A DNA stretch of 64,000 bases from Diadema setosum (taxonomy: Eukaryota; Echinodermata; Echinoidea; Diadematoida; Diadematidae). The stretch spans positions 16,309,047 through 16,373,046 of the forward strand of contig CM067072.1 in assembly GCA_033980235.1 (NCBI GenBank), written 5' to 3'. This document shows, in pieces, positions 1 to 10,283 of the stretch (the stretch's first letter is position 1; each line of letters opens with the position of its first letter). The translations under genes and the position numbers were made by a program. Under the pieces are notes generated by a model. That model did not search any database, was not told the DNA's origin, and saw only the letters and a program-made list of their open reading frames with translations.

Positions 1-164
1 ATGCCAATGCCAGATGACACGGTCATTGATACATGTATTAGTAATAGCTGACTATTGTACAATTCGAAAGCATAAATCAGTTTTATTAAATTCATGATTG
101 CTTTTTAAAGTTACGTTCGAGATTTTGGTTAAATTTCAACCCTTTAAAAAAATCCTGCTAAATT

Positions 165-290
165 TATTCATCGCAAGGAGGGGAGACGCGCAAGATGAAG
201 TGGTTCCACTAACATCCAAGTGGACTCTATGGGAGATCGGCTCAGTGTTGCTGAATATGGGCTATCCAGCCATCTTCTCAGATTGAAAAT
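165..290 (+). mobile_element. SINE 3'-body fragment
   Basis: The stretch ending in GGGCTATCCAGCCATCTTCT and CAGAT matches the 3' body of the tRNA-derived SINE at 60728-61132, in the opposite orientation. The match extends upstream through GTGG(T)TCC, ACATCC and AGTGGAC. The tRNA-like head is absent, so this is a 5'-truncated or decayed copy. Nothing coding is seen around it at 1-700. Confidence 0.6.
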
Positions 291-708
291 GAACAAGCAA
301 ACAAGGATTATGTTGCTTCAGAGTGTATTGAATCAGTCAGTACAAGCTTTTCGATGTAGGCCTATGTTCTGGTAGGATAACACGGCCATTGCGGTGGTCT
401 CCGAAGATGTTTCAGCAGCTATACACCTGCACACTATAATACACATTGCGACGTCCATATTTCGGCACATCACACCGTGCCAAATGCAATTTGAGACCTT
501 TATTCCGGTCTGTTGTTTTGTTAATGACTTGAAGTTCTTATATCATGCTCTATTTTTAAACGTTATCCTTCAGGACAAACGGCTCACTTAGCAAGCGGTT
601 ATGGTCTTTCAACAGTAGCTCAGAAGAAGTGATCTACATGTATGGCCATGCTCTTTCTAAGTTCTGGCAAAAGAATGCTACAAACCTTCGGAAATTAAGG
701 TATGTATA

Positions 709-713
<5 letters not shown>

Positions 714-758
<45 letters not shown>
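714..758. repeat. (TA)n microsatellite
   Basis: About 45 bases of uninterrupted TA dinucleotides. The run directly abuts the perfect 68-bp palindrome that follows. Confidence 0.95.
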
Positions 759-759
<1 letters not shown>

Positions 760-760
760 G

Positions 761-899
761 ATGAAGACAAACAAGTTGACATAATGCATTAGAATCCAAC
801 TTCATTTATTGGTAAACCAAATTTTCGACACTCGAAAATTTGGTTTACCAATAAATGAAGTTGGATTCTAATGCATTATGTCAACTTGTTTGTCTTCAT
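761..899. repeat. Perfect 68-bp inverted repeat (hairpin)
   Basis: Arm 761-828 is the exact reverse complement of 832-899, with only CAC (829-831) between them. I found no mismatch over the 68 pairs. It lies beside a (TA)n run, and the end of the right arm is followed by a short echo (GTCTTCATG). Zero divergence sets it apart from the other hairpins here and suggests a very recent origin, for example template switching at a stalled fork. Confidence 0.92.
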
Positions 900-986
900 G
901 GTCTTCATGCTGTTATTCCAACATGCGGATAATAATACCATTATATATATATATATATATCTCCGCGTGTTGGCAGTACTAGAAAT

Positions 987-1937
987 AGCAATAATAATGT
1001 CACAATAGAGGAATGCATTAAATGCCAATTGCCTTGATTTTAATTCAAAATCCGGAATTTTCGGGGGCCTCCCCCTTCGTCAGGAATGAAAGTTCTAATG
1101 AATTTTCACAGTGATATTAACAGTAGTGAGGTGTTAATATCTTACTAGCGCGCGCAATCTCAGTGTAACCAAACCAAAAAATAATAATATAATAATAATA
1201 ATATGGACTAGCCTTGAGGGGGATACGACATTTATTGCCTGAACTAGAATTGTATTGCCCGAGTCGAAGACGAGGGCAATACAATCCTAGTGAGGGCAAT
1301 AAATACTAATGTCGTATCCCCCGAAAGTAGACAGTCCATATTATTATTATTATCCATTTCAGGCATCTTGAGCAGCAAAATCAATCATTATAATGTAAAT
1401 TTTAACAATTTCCTACTCGACGCCAGCTCGAGTTCTACATCACACTGCATGCTGCATCTCTATACACAGCTAAGGTACGCGGCGCGCGTCTAACAGCTAA
1501 ATCACACAGGAATATTTTTTTTATTCCCCCTGTCGCGAAACTTGAGTATACGGCGCGCTTAGAAACAGCAAGGCTCACACAGTAACTATAACAGCGATCG
1601 TCGTTTAGTTTTACGTGTTAACCTATGGGACTTTGCCCTTCGTCGCGAAACTACTCCGCGAGAAAATGTCAACAACAGCAAATTTTCCTCACTGGGAGCT
1701 CAAGTGCCGGAATGCTATATTCCCCTCGTTTTTAACACGCAAATCTCATAGCGGGGAATATGGAAAACTTGCTATTATAATAACAACAAACGCATACTAA
1801 GTTGCGCGGTTATGAGTGCCATACTTACGTCATAATAGAGAAGACGTCACACTGAGATTGCGCGCGCAGCACAAAGGATCATGAGACAATAATAACAATA
1901 ATAATAGAAGCGTCATAATGGCAATGAGGTGATACAT
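987..1937 (+). mobile_element. Left arm of a long inverted repeat
   Basis: Both ends of this segment recur as near-identical reverse complements in 10867-12503. 987-1167 (AGCAATAATAATGTCAC onward) matches 12345-12503 and 11690-11716. 1793-1937, ending CAATGAGGTGATAC, matches 10867-11004 at roughly 96 percent. The middles of the two arms differ. Within the arm, GCGCGCGCAATCTCAGTGT (about 1149) and its reverse complement (about 1850) form inner inverted repeats. The structure resembles the terminal repeats of a large DNA transposon or foldback element, but no transposase was recognised. Confidence 0.7.
1202..1341. repeat. Small inverted-repeat insertion
   Basis: TGGACTA...GGGGGATACGACATTTATTGCC on the left pairs with GGCAATAAATACTAATGTCG and TATCCCCC...AGTCCA on the right. 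The hairpin is about 140 bp and is bordered by ATT/AAT-rich sequence. It is missing from the right arm at the equivalent place, so it is probably a MITE inserted into the left arm. Confidence 0.65.
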
Positions 1938-2257
1938 TGGGTGATTTCAAGTTCGGTGCTAGTGCTAGTGCTATCTTAGCCTTTAAACAAGGCGACTCGC
2001 TCTGCGTGCCCCCGTATAGCGCGTTTACCCCACAAACCTGTTGGCCGGCGAGCGGAGCGAGCCGCCTTTATCCACTCGTTCAGGGATGTGTACTTTTGTC
2101 GTTGTTGTTGCTTTATATTCTTTGACAAATTTGCGTACAAATTTGACGCAGAAAATACACACGGCACCAAGGCAAGCCTCGTTAATATTAAGTAGAATAA
2201 GAATAGTTAACCAATCATAATTAACTGCAGCAAAACTAAATTTAACACAATTTTTCT

Positions 2258-2575
2258 TCTCCAGAAAAAGGCTCTTCGCATATGCACACATTCAAATTTT
2301 TTGGCTCACACTGATCCCATATTTTATCGCCTAAGAACTTTGAAAACTCATGATATACAATTATACCAAACTGCCATATATTTATGTATAAACACACTCG
2401 AAATTTATTACCATTTTCTCATAATGCCCTAGTAACCAATGACCATATTCACTTATACCCTACCCGTCGTTCCCACGATTTTCATTTAAGCAATCCAAAG
2501 CTTTTACTTGCTCAAAAGTCGATTAGACATCACGGTCCGGATACATGGAACACTCTTCCTGCAATGTCCTGAGGA
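2258..2575 (+). pseudogene. LINE ORF2 C-terminal fragment (CR1/L2-like)
   Basis: Conceptual translation in shifting frames gives QKKALRICT, then HTDPIFYRLRTLKTHDI, then LYPTRRSHDFHL and a GPDTWNTLP-like end. This is the conserved C-terminal tail of CR1/L2/Jockey-group LINE ORF2 proteins. The second LINE in this window has the matching region (QKKALRVICYPS..., EYPTRRSNEFHLP at 18240-18520). Everything upstream, including RT and endonuclease, is missing, as expected of 5'-truncated retrocopies. Frames are broken, so it is non-functional. Confidence 0.7.
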
Positions 2576-2770
2576 GTTGAAACAGTGTGCCTCTTTGTTT
2601 TCATTCAAAGCAAACTTAAAGAAGTACATTTTATTACAGTATATCTCAAATACGAACTAAAAACAAACAATTTATATAATTAATGTTGGTCTCCCGATAG
2701 CAACATCGCATGTCGTCCCCTCTTCAAGTTTTATTATTCTAAATTCCAGCATATCTGCCCTTGTGCACTT

Positions 2771-3094
2771 TCAAGCACCTGCAGGCACATTCACGCACCT
2801 GCACACACATTCACCACCATCACACATCATATCACACATCAGACTTAAAGCATCTTCTTCAAACACTTTGGGGTCAGAAGTGATGCGCTTGTATCTGACT
2901 TGTTGACTGTACACTTGTTGGCTTGTTGGCTTTGTGTGCAAGGGGTGGAACGAATAGTATTCCAGGTAGGTGAAAGAATCCGTGGGTTTGATGTACACAC
3001 TAGTAGAAAGCATATTCCCATTCTTAGATACGTTGACATTCAGGAAGTGGATTTTCTCTCTGGAGCTCTTCATTGTGAACTGGATGTGACGATT
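2771..3094 (-). pseudogene. Penelope-like element RT, thumb-side part
   Basis: The protein reads HIQFTMKSSREKIHFLNV, then YIKPTDSFTYLEYYSFHP, then RYKRITSD. This is the hallmark order of Penelope-like element (PLE) reverse transcriptases after the catalytic palm: (I)xFTxExS..IxFLD, YxKPTDxxxYL and SxHPxH. It ends soon after, without the GIY-YIG endonuclease of complete elements. Joined at GACGATT to the fragment at 10284-10607, it restores one continuous reading frame. It is therefore the downstream half of a single PLE split by the 7.2-kb insertion. Confidence 0.8.
3088..3094. repeat. Target-site duplication, left copy (GACGATT)
   Basis: GACGATT here and at 10284-10290 bound the inserted segment 3095-10283. 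Removing the insert and one copy gives an in-frame PLE sequence reading N-K-H-N-R-H-I-Q-F-T across the join. Confidence 0.8.
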
Positions 3095-3314
3095 CTTCTT
3101 CTTCTTCTTCTGATTAAGTCTGCCTCCTTCAATAGGCTGAAGATTCTTGCAGATTGTGCTATTTACATTATAATACAGTTTATTTACAGATATTTACAAG
3201 CACATAGAAAATTTGACGAAAATAACTAGCCACTGTGATCAACCGTTAGACGGTTTCGGAATAATCCCACAGATGGCGCTGAAACAATTTCTGACGACAT
3301 GGATTTCCAGTTCC

Positions 3315-4717
3315 TTACAGTTCTTGGAAAGAACGAATGGCGATGCGATTCTGTTCTCGAGTATATGGTACCTGATATGAGTGTGGTTGCAAGGCTCTCG
3401 TCAACTGAGTAACCTGTTTGATACTGTAGTCCTGTGCTGAAAGAGGAGTAAGATTATTGTGTATTTTGTACATCATAATTAGTCTGCCATTTTCTCTGCG
3501 TTGTTCCAGAGTGTTCCAATCAAGTTCTTGCAGCATTTTGGTGACACTTGAGGTGTTATTGTAGCGATTTAAAGTGAATCTCACAGCTGTTCTCTGGACC
3601 ATTTCCACTTTGTGGATTAGGTTCTTGGAAGATGTGTCCCAAACTGTGGAAGCATACTCAACAAATTGGTCGAACCAAAGTTTTGTAAGCTGTGGCTTTA
3701 ACATCAGGAGATTTTATGCGAAGATTGCGTCTTAGAAATGCAAGGACGTTATTGGCTTTATTGACAGTATTGTTGATGTGTTGGGTCCACTTCAAATCAG
3801 AAGTGATGGTTACACCCAAGTACTTCACGGATTCAACAAATTCAAGAGGGGCGTTATTTAGATGATACACGTGTTGCACCTTTCTTCTTTTCCTGGATAT
3901 TGTCAAAACCTTACACTTATCTGTGTTCAAAACCATCATCCATTTTTTCGCCCAGTCACCAATTTTGTTTAGGTCCTCTAGAAGATTTTGCGTATGATGT
4001 TGATTGTCAATGGTCATGTAGGAAATTGCATCATCGACAAAAAGGCGAACCTTTGACGCTAGACCATCTGGCAAGTCATTAATGTAAAGCAGAAAGAGGC
4101 AAGGCCCAAAAACCCACCCTTGAGGCACTCCAGATCCTACCGCTATTGGAGAAGACTTAATACCATCTAAAACGACCCTCTGACTTCTTCCATTGAGAAT
4201 ACTTTGAATCCATCTCAGATTTTTCCCCCTGATACCGTAGTATTCCAGTTTACGTAAAACCCGCTCATGTCCAACCTTGTCAAAAGCTTTTGAGAAATCC
4301 ATGATTATAACATCCGTTTGACGCCCTTCATCCAAGTTCCTGTGTAGATCGCTTGTGAAACCTAGTAATTGTTGTTCACATGACATGTTCTTACGGAAGC
4401 CATATTGCAGGAGAAAAATAATGTTATTTTCGTCCCCGTGCTTCATAATTTTGCTGGCCTAAAACGTGTTCCATTAGTTTGCAGCAAATATATGTCAGCG
4501 AAATGGGGCGGTAGTTTACAAGAGTAGATCGACTACCTTTCTTGTAGACTGGTACAACATTTGCTTCACGCCAATCATTTGGTATTTCACTTAATTCATA
4601 TGACAACCGGAATATATTACAAAGAATTGGAGCCAGAATGTTTTCCAGCTGCTTCAAGACTCGTGGAGTTATACCATCCGGTCCAGGGGCCCTGCATATC
4701 TTTAAACCACAAAGCAA
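3315..4717 (-). pseudogene. CR1-type LINE reverse transcriptase domain
   Basis: Recognisable RT blocks, from N to C: GPDGITPRVLKQL, VNYRPISLT, YGFRKNMSCEQQLL, DVIIMDFSKAFDKVGH, then GVPQG(W)V, LFLLYINDLPDG and LFVDDAISY, followed by thumb motifs (NTDKCKVLTISRKR, VKYLGVTI). The aspartate of MDFSKAFD and the DD pair are retained. The residue before DD is V rather than the usual A, and GVPQGS has become GVPQGW. A frameshift near 4430 separates the finger region (4424-4717) from the palm (3658-4446), and another near 3690 separates the C-terminal part. This polymerase copied the element's RNA at the nicked target; it is no longer translatable in one piece. Confidence 0.85.
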
Positions 4718-4722
4718 CTTTT

Positions 4723-5535
4723 CTACACCCTTTCATGTGAACACAATATCCTCCATTTCTTTAAAGTCTGAGGTTTCTGGTAGTAAGTCATTCGGTATGG
4801 GTGTTTCCTTGGTGAAAACAGTTGGTTCAGCGCTTCAGCTTTTGCCATCGGATCAGTGATCGTAATACCACCACTTTTCAGTACTCTTATTCCTGTATTA
4901 TCAGTCCTGTTGTGTTTGATGAAGCCCCAAAATCTCTTCATACTCTCAAATTCTGTGTTATCTTCATCGATAGAAAAAAAAAAGAGATTCCACATAATTC
5001 CAATAAGCCCTCCTTAGCTCTTGTTGCAGTGATTTCTTAGTTTCTTTCAACTCTTCCTCCAATTGAAAAGGGACTACCCCGTGGTTTCTCAATTTCATGT
5101 TCCGACTTTTTTTGTTCAACCTATCTCTCCTTTTGATCAACCTTTTAATCTTGTTTGTAATCCATGGTACGTCGTTCTTTTTGGATATCATTTTCCGACT
5201 TTTTTTGTTCAACCTATCTCTCCCTTTGATCAACCTTTTAATCTTGTTTGTAATCCATGGTATACACCAGCTACGTCGTTCTTTTTGGATATCATCTTCT
5301 GTGGAACAAACTCTGTAATTCCCTTCTCTATTCCATTCTTGAACATAACCCAAGCCTCATTCACTGAGCAGAAGTCAAGCTCATCTTCAATTTCCTTGCC
5401 TACACCTTGCATGAAGTCAGCAAATTTCTCCCAATCCGCTTTGCTGTAGATGTTGATCTTCCTTCTTACTAGCTTCTGGCGAGTTGGACAGCCAGCAATC
5501 GTGTGGGCAATCATGATCTGAAATGCGTGCCTCAT
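4723..5535 (-). pseudogene. LINE EN-RT linker with 31-aa tandem duplication
   Basis: This region connects endonuclease and RT. It includes KADWEKFADFMQGVGKEI, the conserved PWITNKIKRLIK(G/R)RDRL block, and WNYVESLFF. The block starting PWITNKIKRLIK occurs twice, 31 residues (93 bp) apart, with one G/R difference between copies. LINEs normally have it once. Local frameshifts separate the pieces. Confidence 0.75.
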
Positions 5536-5954
5536 GGTACAACTGAGACATCAGTGACTGACGATGGATTATTTACTAGAAACAGATCAAGGACGTTTTC
5601 TTTCCTAGTTGTTTCTGTAGCTACCTGCGTTAACCCATGGTCATCAAGCATAGAACCAAAAGCATGATGAAGCACTGTGTGATGATATGCTTTCACCTGT
5701 CTGGTTTCCCAATCCCATCCAGGTAGATTAAAATCACCTCCTATGACTACCATGTGATCACGATTCAATTTACGCAGGGACCGTTGAAGCTCTGTATAAG
5801 ACTCTCTTCGTCATATTTTCATGAGGCCTGTAGTACGCAGCAATATGAAGAGTCTGAGATCCCGCCATATTCAATTTACACTAGAGAATTTCACCATCTG
5901 TTTCAAGTTCGATTTCTCTTGTAGCTAGAAGTTCCCTCTTAGGAGCAATGGTAT
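5532..5954 (-). pseudogene. LINE endonuclease, C-terminal half
   Basis: HMVVIGGDFNLPGWDW carries the GDFN catalytic signature of AP-like endonucleases in non-LTR elements. LTQVATETTRKENVLDLFLV follows. Further upstream on the minus strand, TIAPKRELLATREIELETD and LHIAAYYRPHE are further conserved endonuclease blocks. The SDH motif expected after VSVVP is lost at a frameshift. The domain continues on the far side of the MITE at 5955-6486. Confidence 0.75.
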
Positions 5955-6486
5955 GGTTGGACCTACTACTCATCGACCGCCTAATGTTTATTTGCTTGAT
6001 AAGAATATTTAACACTGAAATTCACGTAAAAAACTTGACCTACGTGATTGAGAAAATCCAGCACTATCAAATGCCGTTGTTCCCTTTTCGATTCGAAGTT
6101 TCAGTGCAAAAATATCGCTGTCGAACTTGCGTGGACTCGTTTCAGCTCCCCGCGGTAAAGCTCCTTATTGAGATCGACCGCTGTTTTTGCATTGACAATG
6201 CACGCAAACCGAGTTGTATTGAACAACGTGTTGTACGAAGCTTTTTAGAAACTTCCATAGACATTACATTATGATTCGGTGAAAGTATTCATTCGAAATT
6301 TTGTCCTTGATTAGAACCATTAATGAACAGTGAATTTTCGCGTTTTCCCACACCATCCTCATCAATGGTCAAAGCCAATCCATTTTTATGTGCTCTGCGT
6401 GCAGTGAAGTGCGTACTAAGCGTTCTGTGCGCCAATGTGTACGCGGTCGGTTTCAATGAGGGTGGTCGATATGTAGTAGGGCTACC
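5955..6486. mobile_element. 532-bp MITE inside the LINE endonuclease
   Basis: The insert interrupts the endonuclease codon run GGVY|TIAPKREL. Its ends are imperfect inverted repeats: GGTTGGACCTACTACTCATC on the left, matching the reverse complement of the right end GGTAGCCCTACTACATATCG. AT flanks both sides (5953-5954, 6487-6488), consistent with a 2-bp duplication. Open frames inside it match nothing I recognise, so it looks non-autonomous. Its presence inside a dead LINE dates it as the younger insertion. Confidence 0.65.
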
Positions 6487-6729
6487 ATACACTCCACCAT
6501 GAGGGTCATTAGGTCTATCTCTTCTCTCAAAATGATATTGATCAGTTGGGAATACCTCATTGTTGTTGACTGATGACGATAGCCATGATTCAGTACCAAT
6601 GACAACTTCTGGATCATGTATTTGCGTCAGAAGACGAATACTTTGACAGTTATAATTGACATTGAGGATCTTAATGGATCGGAAATTAGACTTCTTAGGT
6701 CTTACATCTTTTCTACTGGGTGAAGACAT
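6487..6729 (-). pseudogene. LINE endonuclease, N-terminal half
   Basis: The translation begins MSSPSRKDVRPKK and continues IKILNVNYNCQSIR, then VVIGTESWLSS, then NDPHGGVY. This is the start of a CR1-type EN domain, with the metal-binding N and the catalytic E of (T/E)ESWL. It overlaps in frame-shifted fashion with the end of the PHD finger part at 6702. The MITE cuts it off directly after GGVY. Confidence 0.75.
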
Positions 6730-7079
6730 ATGAAGTGGTGAACCAATATCACTCTATGTGAATTGCGTATAACTGACGTCAACTGCATTTTCTTCCTCCT
6801 CTTCTGAGCCCGAGTCGAGAGCATCAAAAGTGTTATCGTAAGATGAAAACCCCCAAAATATCGTTGCCAAATGCCTGACGTCATTCCAATGTTATGCATT
6901 CCGCACTTATTGCAAATCCATATAACGGAGCTATTCCCTAAATCTATATATTCATGGTAGTTTAGATTAATGCAATACGGATGGAACCATAACTGGCAAT
7001 TTCCCTCACACTGGATACATCCTGTTTTCCCTGAAACTCCTTTTCCACATACGCCACATACATCTTTAACTTTCCCCAT
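6702..7079 (-). pseudogene. PHD-type zinc finger of the CR1 element
   Basis: Starting at ATG 7079, the translation holds CGVCGKGV, then CIQCEGNCQLWFHPYC, then WICNKCG. The cysteine and histidine spacing (C2-x-C2-x-H/C) is that of a PHD finger. PHD-like fingers are common at the N terminus of CR1-like LINE proteins. The remainder after NKCG is low-complexity and frame-shifts into the endonuclease. Confidence 0.75.
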
Positions 7080-8774
7080 AACTGCTAGTCTAAGTAGATA
7101 TGAATAGGCCTATAGAATTCTACATGAAGAGAATATGGAAAGATCTTACTTGATGCATCCTGGCTTGACATGTGGTACAATGTTTAATATATTAAAATCC
7201 ACAAACCACAATCCCTCGATATACAACCGATGAAATCCACTCGTTGTTTCCTTCCTTCAACTCTGATGACGTCACAATTGAGTTTCGCACTGATATACAC
7301 AACTCCAATGATGTCATAATGAGCGTGCGTCACTGGCTAAGTGCGTAGTTGTAAAAATGCGCAAAAAGTTGGATGCGTTTCCAGGGAGTCTTAGAGCGCA
7401 CACGCCTGTTACCAAGTGGAAAACAAAGCTGTGATGACTTGAAATCCTGTCAAAAACTCCACACTCAAATAGAGGGGGGGGGGGGGGGGAAGATGAAAAC
7501 ACGATGATAAAACGGCAAAATGATGATCCGAAACTTGACAAAAAAATTGACAAGCCCAGAAGATTCCTTGCACAAAACCCTTTAAGATGGTGTGTTTTGA
7601 AAATCAGAAGCGTCCAGGAAAGTATGTGAAAGTTCCGATTTCCAGGAGCTCCACCAATACACGTCCGAGCTCAACGACTTTCAATACAACAAATCCCAGT
7701 CCTAGCGCTGCCATGTTGTAGAGGTCGTTAGCTTCCTGTGCGCGACCTTTTTGTGTCAGTGCTTCGATCACTTCTGGCAGATCGTTTGCCGTTGTGATCT
7801 TGTAGCCTTCTGTGATAAGGTTTTTGATTGTCTGCATTTTTGCTGTTGTTGTGTTTGTTGCTGCGATGCTGTTTTTGCACTGTGTTTGATCGGTGTTTGA
7901 TCACGTTGTAGTAGTCTACGATGTCTTCTTCTGATGTGTGTTCGTACATGTATCGGAATTTGTTGTCTTCGTCGGATGTTGTGACAAAATGTCTTTGGTG
8001 CGATGTGCATGTACCGGAACATTGCGTCGAAAGATTTGACTGCTTGTTGCTCTTGTTTGATTGTGATTCCGATGTGTTTCTGTTGGATTTTGCGCTGCAG
8101 TACGTCGGCCGAATGGAATATGGCACCAGACCGTAGATATTTCCCGTATTTCGTAAGAACAAGCAGGGGATAACGATTTTATCTTTTAGTGTAAATCTCG
8201 CTGATTTCCTCTCGTGAATGTTGTCAACATCTCGTGATGTTGAAATCGCCGGCTGTCAGCCATGACCATGTTGACTTTCAATAAGCCTTTTCGCAGTCTC
8301 GACTGCGCATGCGCGACATTTTCTTGTCTCCATTTTTTTGGAGATAAACAAGCCTGAGCGAGGCGACCTGACCGTGCGGATTGTGCATCTTCACTCGTAC
8401 TCGTACTACTAGAATCGCTGGATTTCCTTCATTTCTATCGCTATTTTGTTACTAACGAATGTCAGTAGTTTCATTGCCAAATATCTAAGCCCTAATAGGT
8501 ATTGTTAGTCTCGTTTAAAATGCATTTTTCCTACGTTGCTTTCAACGAAATTCCACCAGTTAGTTAAAACATAACACATTTTATCACAAGTGGGACTGTG
8601 ATATAACTACGATTAAAATATTTCCGAGCCGTGCCGTGTGACAAAACACAACTGAAATCGTGATTGAAATACCGAAATCTTATTCCATATTTACCATCCG
8701 AGCTACTTAGGTAGTCAAGCAGACAAATTTTAACGGGAAAATGCCATTCAATTTTAATGAAAAATTGTTCAAAA
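7080..8774. other. No clear gene; coding-like patches on the minus strand
   Basis: 7080-7600 is featureless apart from a G-run (about 7472-7489). On the minus strand, 7604-8162 shows overlapping open frames with plausible protein texture (MQTIKNLITEGYKITTANDL; FRYMYEHTSEEDIVDYYNVI), but they lie in different frames. I cannot assign a family. These may be decayed exons of the adjacent SAP gene or of another element. Confidence 0.3.
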
Positions 8775-9100
8775 TGAAAAAAAAAAAATCTTGTAATTTT
8801 GTTCTCTGCTCGTAATCCTGTCTTGAGCTTGGTACGCTGGTACATGAAGCATCGTTGATTAGCCATTCAACAATCTCAAAAATAGCTCACTGGCGGCCAA
8901 AATCGTACACCTTCTTTTTCTGAAATCCAGTTATCAATCTCAACAAGGGGATCTGGAATTTTTCCCCCTCCAATGTTCAAAAGTTCTGCGTACTGCTCCG
9001 ATCTAAATCTCTCTTCTTCCACTTTGTTTGTTCCATTTTGAATCCAAGTTGTATGGTAAGGGTACCACCTATCGGCAGGGTACCTTGGCATGGGCACCCC
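8775..9100 (-). pseudogene. SAP-domain protein, second exon (frameshifted)
   Basis: An acceptor (TTATACGCAG) precedes a frame reading GVPMPRYPADRWYPYHTTW, then YAELLNIGGGKIPDPL, then EKEGVRFWPPVSY. One extra T in a T-run at about 8882 shifts the frame. Dropping it continues as FEIVEWLINDASC before a poly-T run. The (R/H)FWPP..Y.(D/E)I..(Y/W)LI block resembles a conserved N-terminal region I recall from SAP-domain proteins common in marine invertebrate genomes, some with SWIM and YqaJ domains; that link is memory-based. It lies 0.4 kb downstream of the SAP exon on the same strand. Confidence 0.5.
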
Positions 9101-9508
9101 CTGCGTATAATGGCTGTTTGTGTGTATAGTATAGTAGCTATGAAAACTATAAAAAAGAAGAAACGAAAATCAAACTCATAAACAACTAAAAAACCAAACT
9201 AAACACGTTTCAATTACACATCCGCCCAGTAACGACACACGGCTCTGAAATTCACGTGTATTACCTATGGAGGGAGGGGGTGCCGATCGCTAGGTACCCT
9301 TTTAAGCTGCGCAAAGAAAACGGACTGCATGCACTAAAAATAAAATTGCGCTATTTTACAACGGAGATTCATAATCAACGAGACGGTCACGACATTCAAA
9401 ACTGCAGTATTTATGGCATATTTGAGGTAAGAATTAGGCGAATTTGTTTTATATATTTGGAATAAACAAGCTACAAGTCCTTAGGGTGACGATAGGTAGT
9501 ACCCTCAA

Positions 9509-9652
9509 TCATACAGCACTTAATACGAGAGCCTGTAGTTCAGCATTTCTACCCACGGCTTTCAGTCCTCTTTCGCGAAGAAATACCTGTAATTCCTTCA
9601 CAGTGAACTGTTGAATTTTTTCAAGACTAAACTGAACATCGTCTCCAGCCAT
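9509..9652 (-). pseudogene. SAP-domain protein, first exon
   Basis: ATG at 9652 opens a 47-residue frame beginning MAGDDVQFSLEKIQQF, with the core FTVKELQVFLRERGLKAVGR followed by NAELQALVLSAV. This is the SAP (SAF-A/B, Acinus, PIAS) DNA-binding helix-extended-helix pattern: leucine-rich helix 1, the LRERGL turn, and the G(R)xxEL helix 2. A plausible donor (GCT|GTATGA) lies just before the stop, so the exon could join 9100. SAP domains bind AT-rich DNA. Whether this was a host gene or transposon cargo is open, since it sits inside the 7.2-kb insert. Confidence 0.55.
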
Positions 9653-9947
9653 TTTGAGTCATATAAAGGGGTCTAATATCCAATATTTTGCGAGTTCAAT
9701 GAGCAAAACAATCAGGGCAGCGTGACTCGGTACACTCGGTCAGTGTGTATTGCACTCCGTTACGCATGGCAACGCTCTTTGTTTATCTCCAGCGATCCGC
9801 GAGTCTATCCCACAATGCACCGCGGCGCTGAGATAGCGAAATGGCTTATAGGCCTACGTCTACTATGCACTCGCGAGCTGATTACTGTATGCGCGCATAC
9901 AAATTACGTACACGCCATAAGATACTGCATGCAGTAGCCAGATAAGT

Positions 9948-10055
9948 TGCTGTTGTCGTTTATCAAGCGTCTAGTGGTCTCAGGTTATGTGCGTAATACG
10001 CTTGAGGACCGCGGGCTGTCCATTTGTTTTGTACAGGATTAGCGCGCACTTTCCT
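9948..10055 (-). repeat. Dispersed repeat (GGACAGCGCGCGGTCCTC family)
   Basis: On the minus strand it reads AGGAAAGTGCGCGCTAATCC, then TGTACAAAACAAATGGACAG, then the GGTCCTCAAGCG core. Related copies lie at 42864-42925, 43220-43275, 49365-49425 and 50045-50155. Several are near other element ends, suggesting terminal sequences of a DNA transposon family. Confidence 0.6.
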
Positions 10056-10283
10056 ATAAGCGTCTTTGGTACACGCGCAGCTAGCTGTGTAATATCATGA
10101 CGTCATATCACGGAATACGGAATATATTCAGTGGTGGATTTAGCGCATGCACACAATATGACCTTATCACGGAAAACGGGATATATTCAGTGGTTGATTG
10201 ACCAATGAGATAACAGAATTCACGATCACTAAAAGATAAATTGCTGTATCAATTACATTGTGCATTACACTGTATACACAGTG

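Larger units (their letters stand above)
3095..7079 (-). mobile_element. CR1-type non-LTR retrotransposon (degenerate, PHD-EN-RT)
   Basis: Read on the minus strand, the order is an N-terminal PHD-like zinc finger, an AP-type endonuclease, a reverse transcriptase and a 3' UTR ending in a (GAA)5 tail directly against the target-site duplication at 3094. PHD finger plus EN plus RT is typical of CR1-like LINEs in marine invertebrates. The element is dead. Its ORF is split by frameshifts, the endonuclease is interrupted by a 532-bp MITE (5955-6486), the linker contains a tandem duplication, and the RT catalytic box is FVDD instead of FADD. The LINE's 5' limit upstream of 7079 is unclear. Confidence 0.85.
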
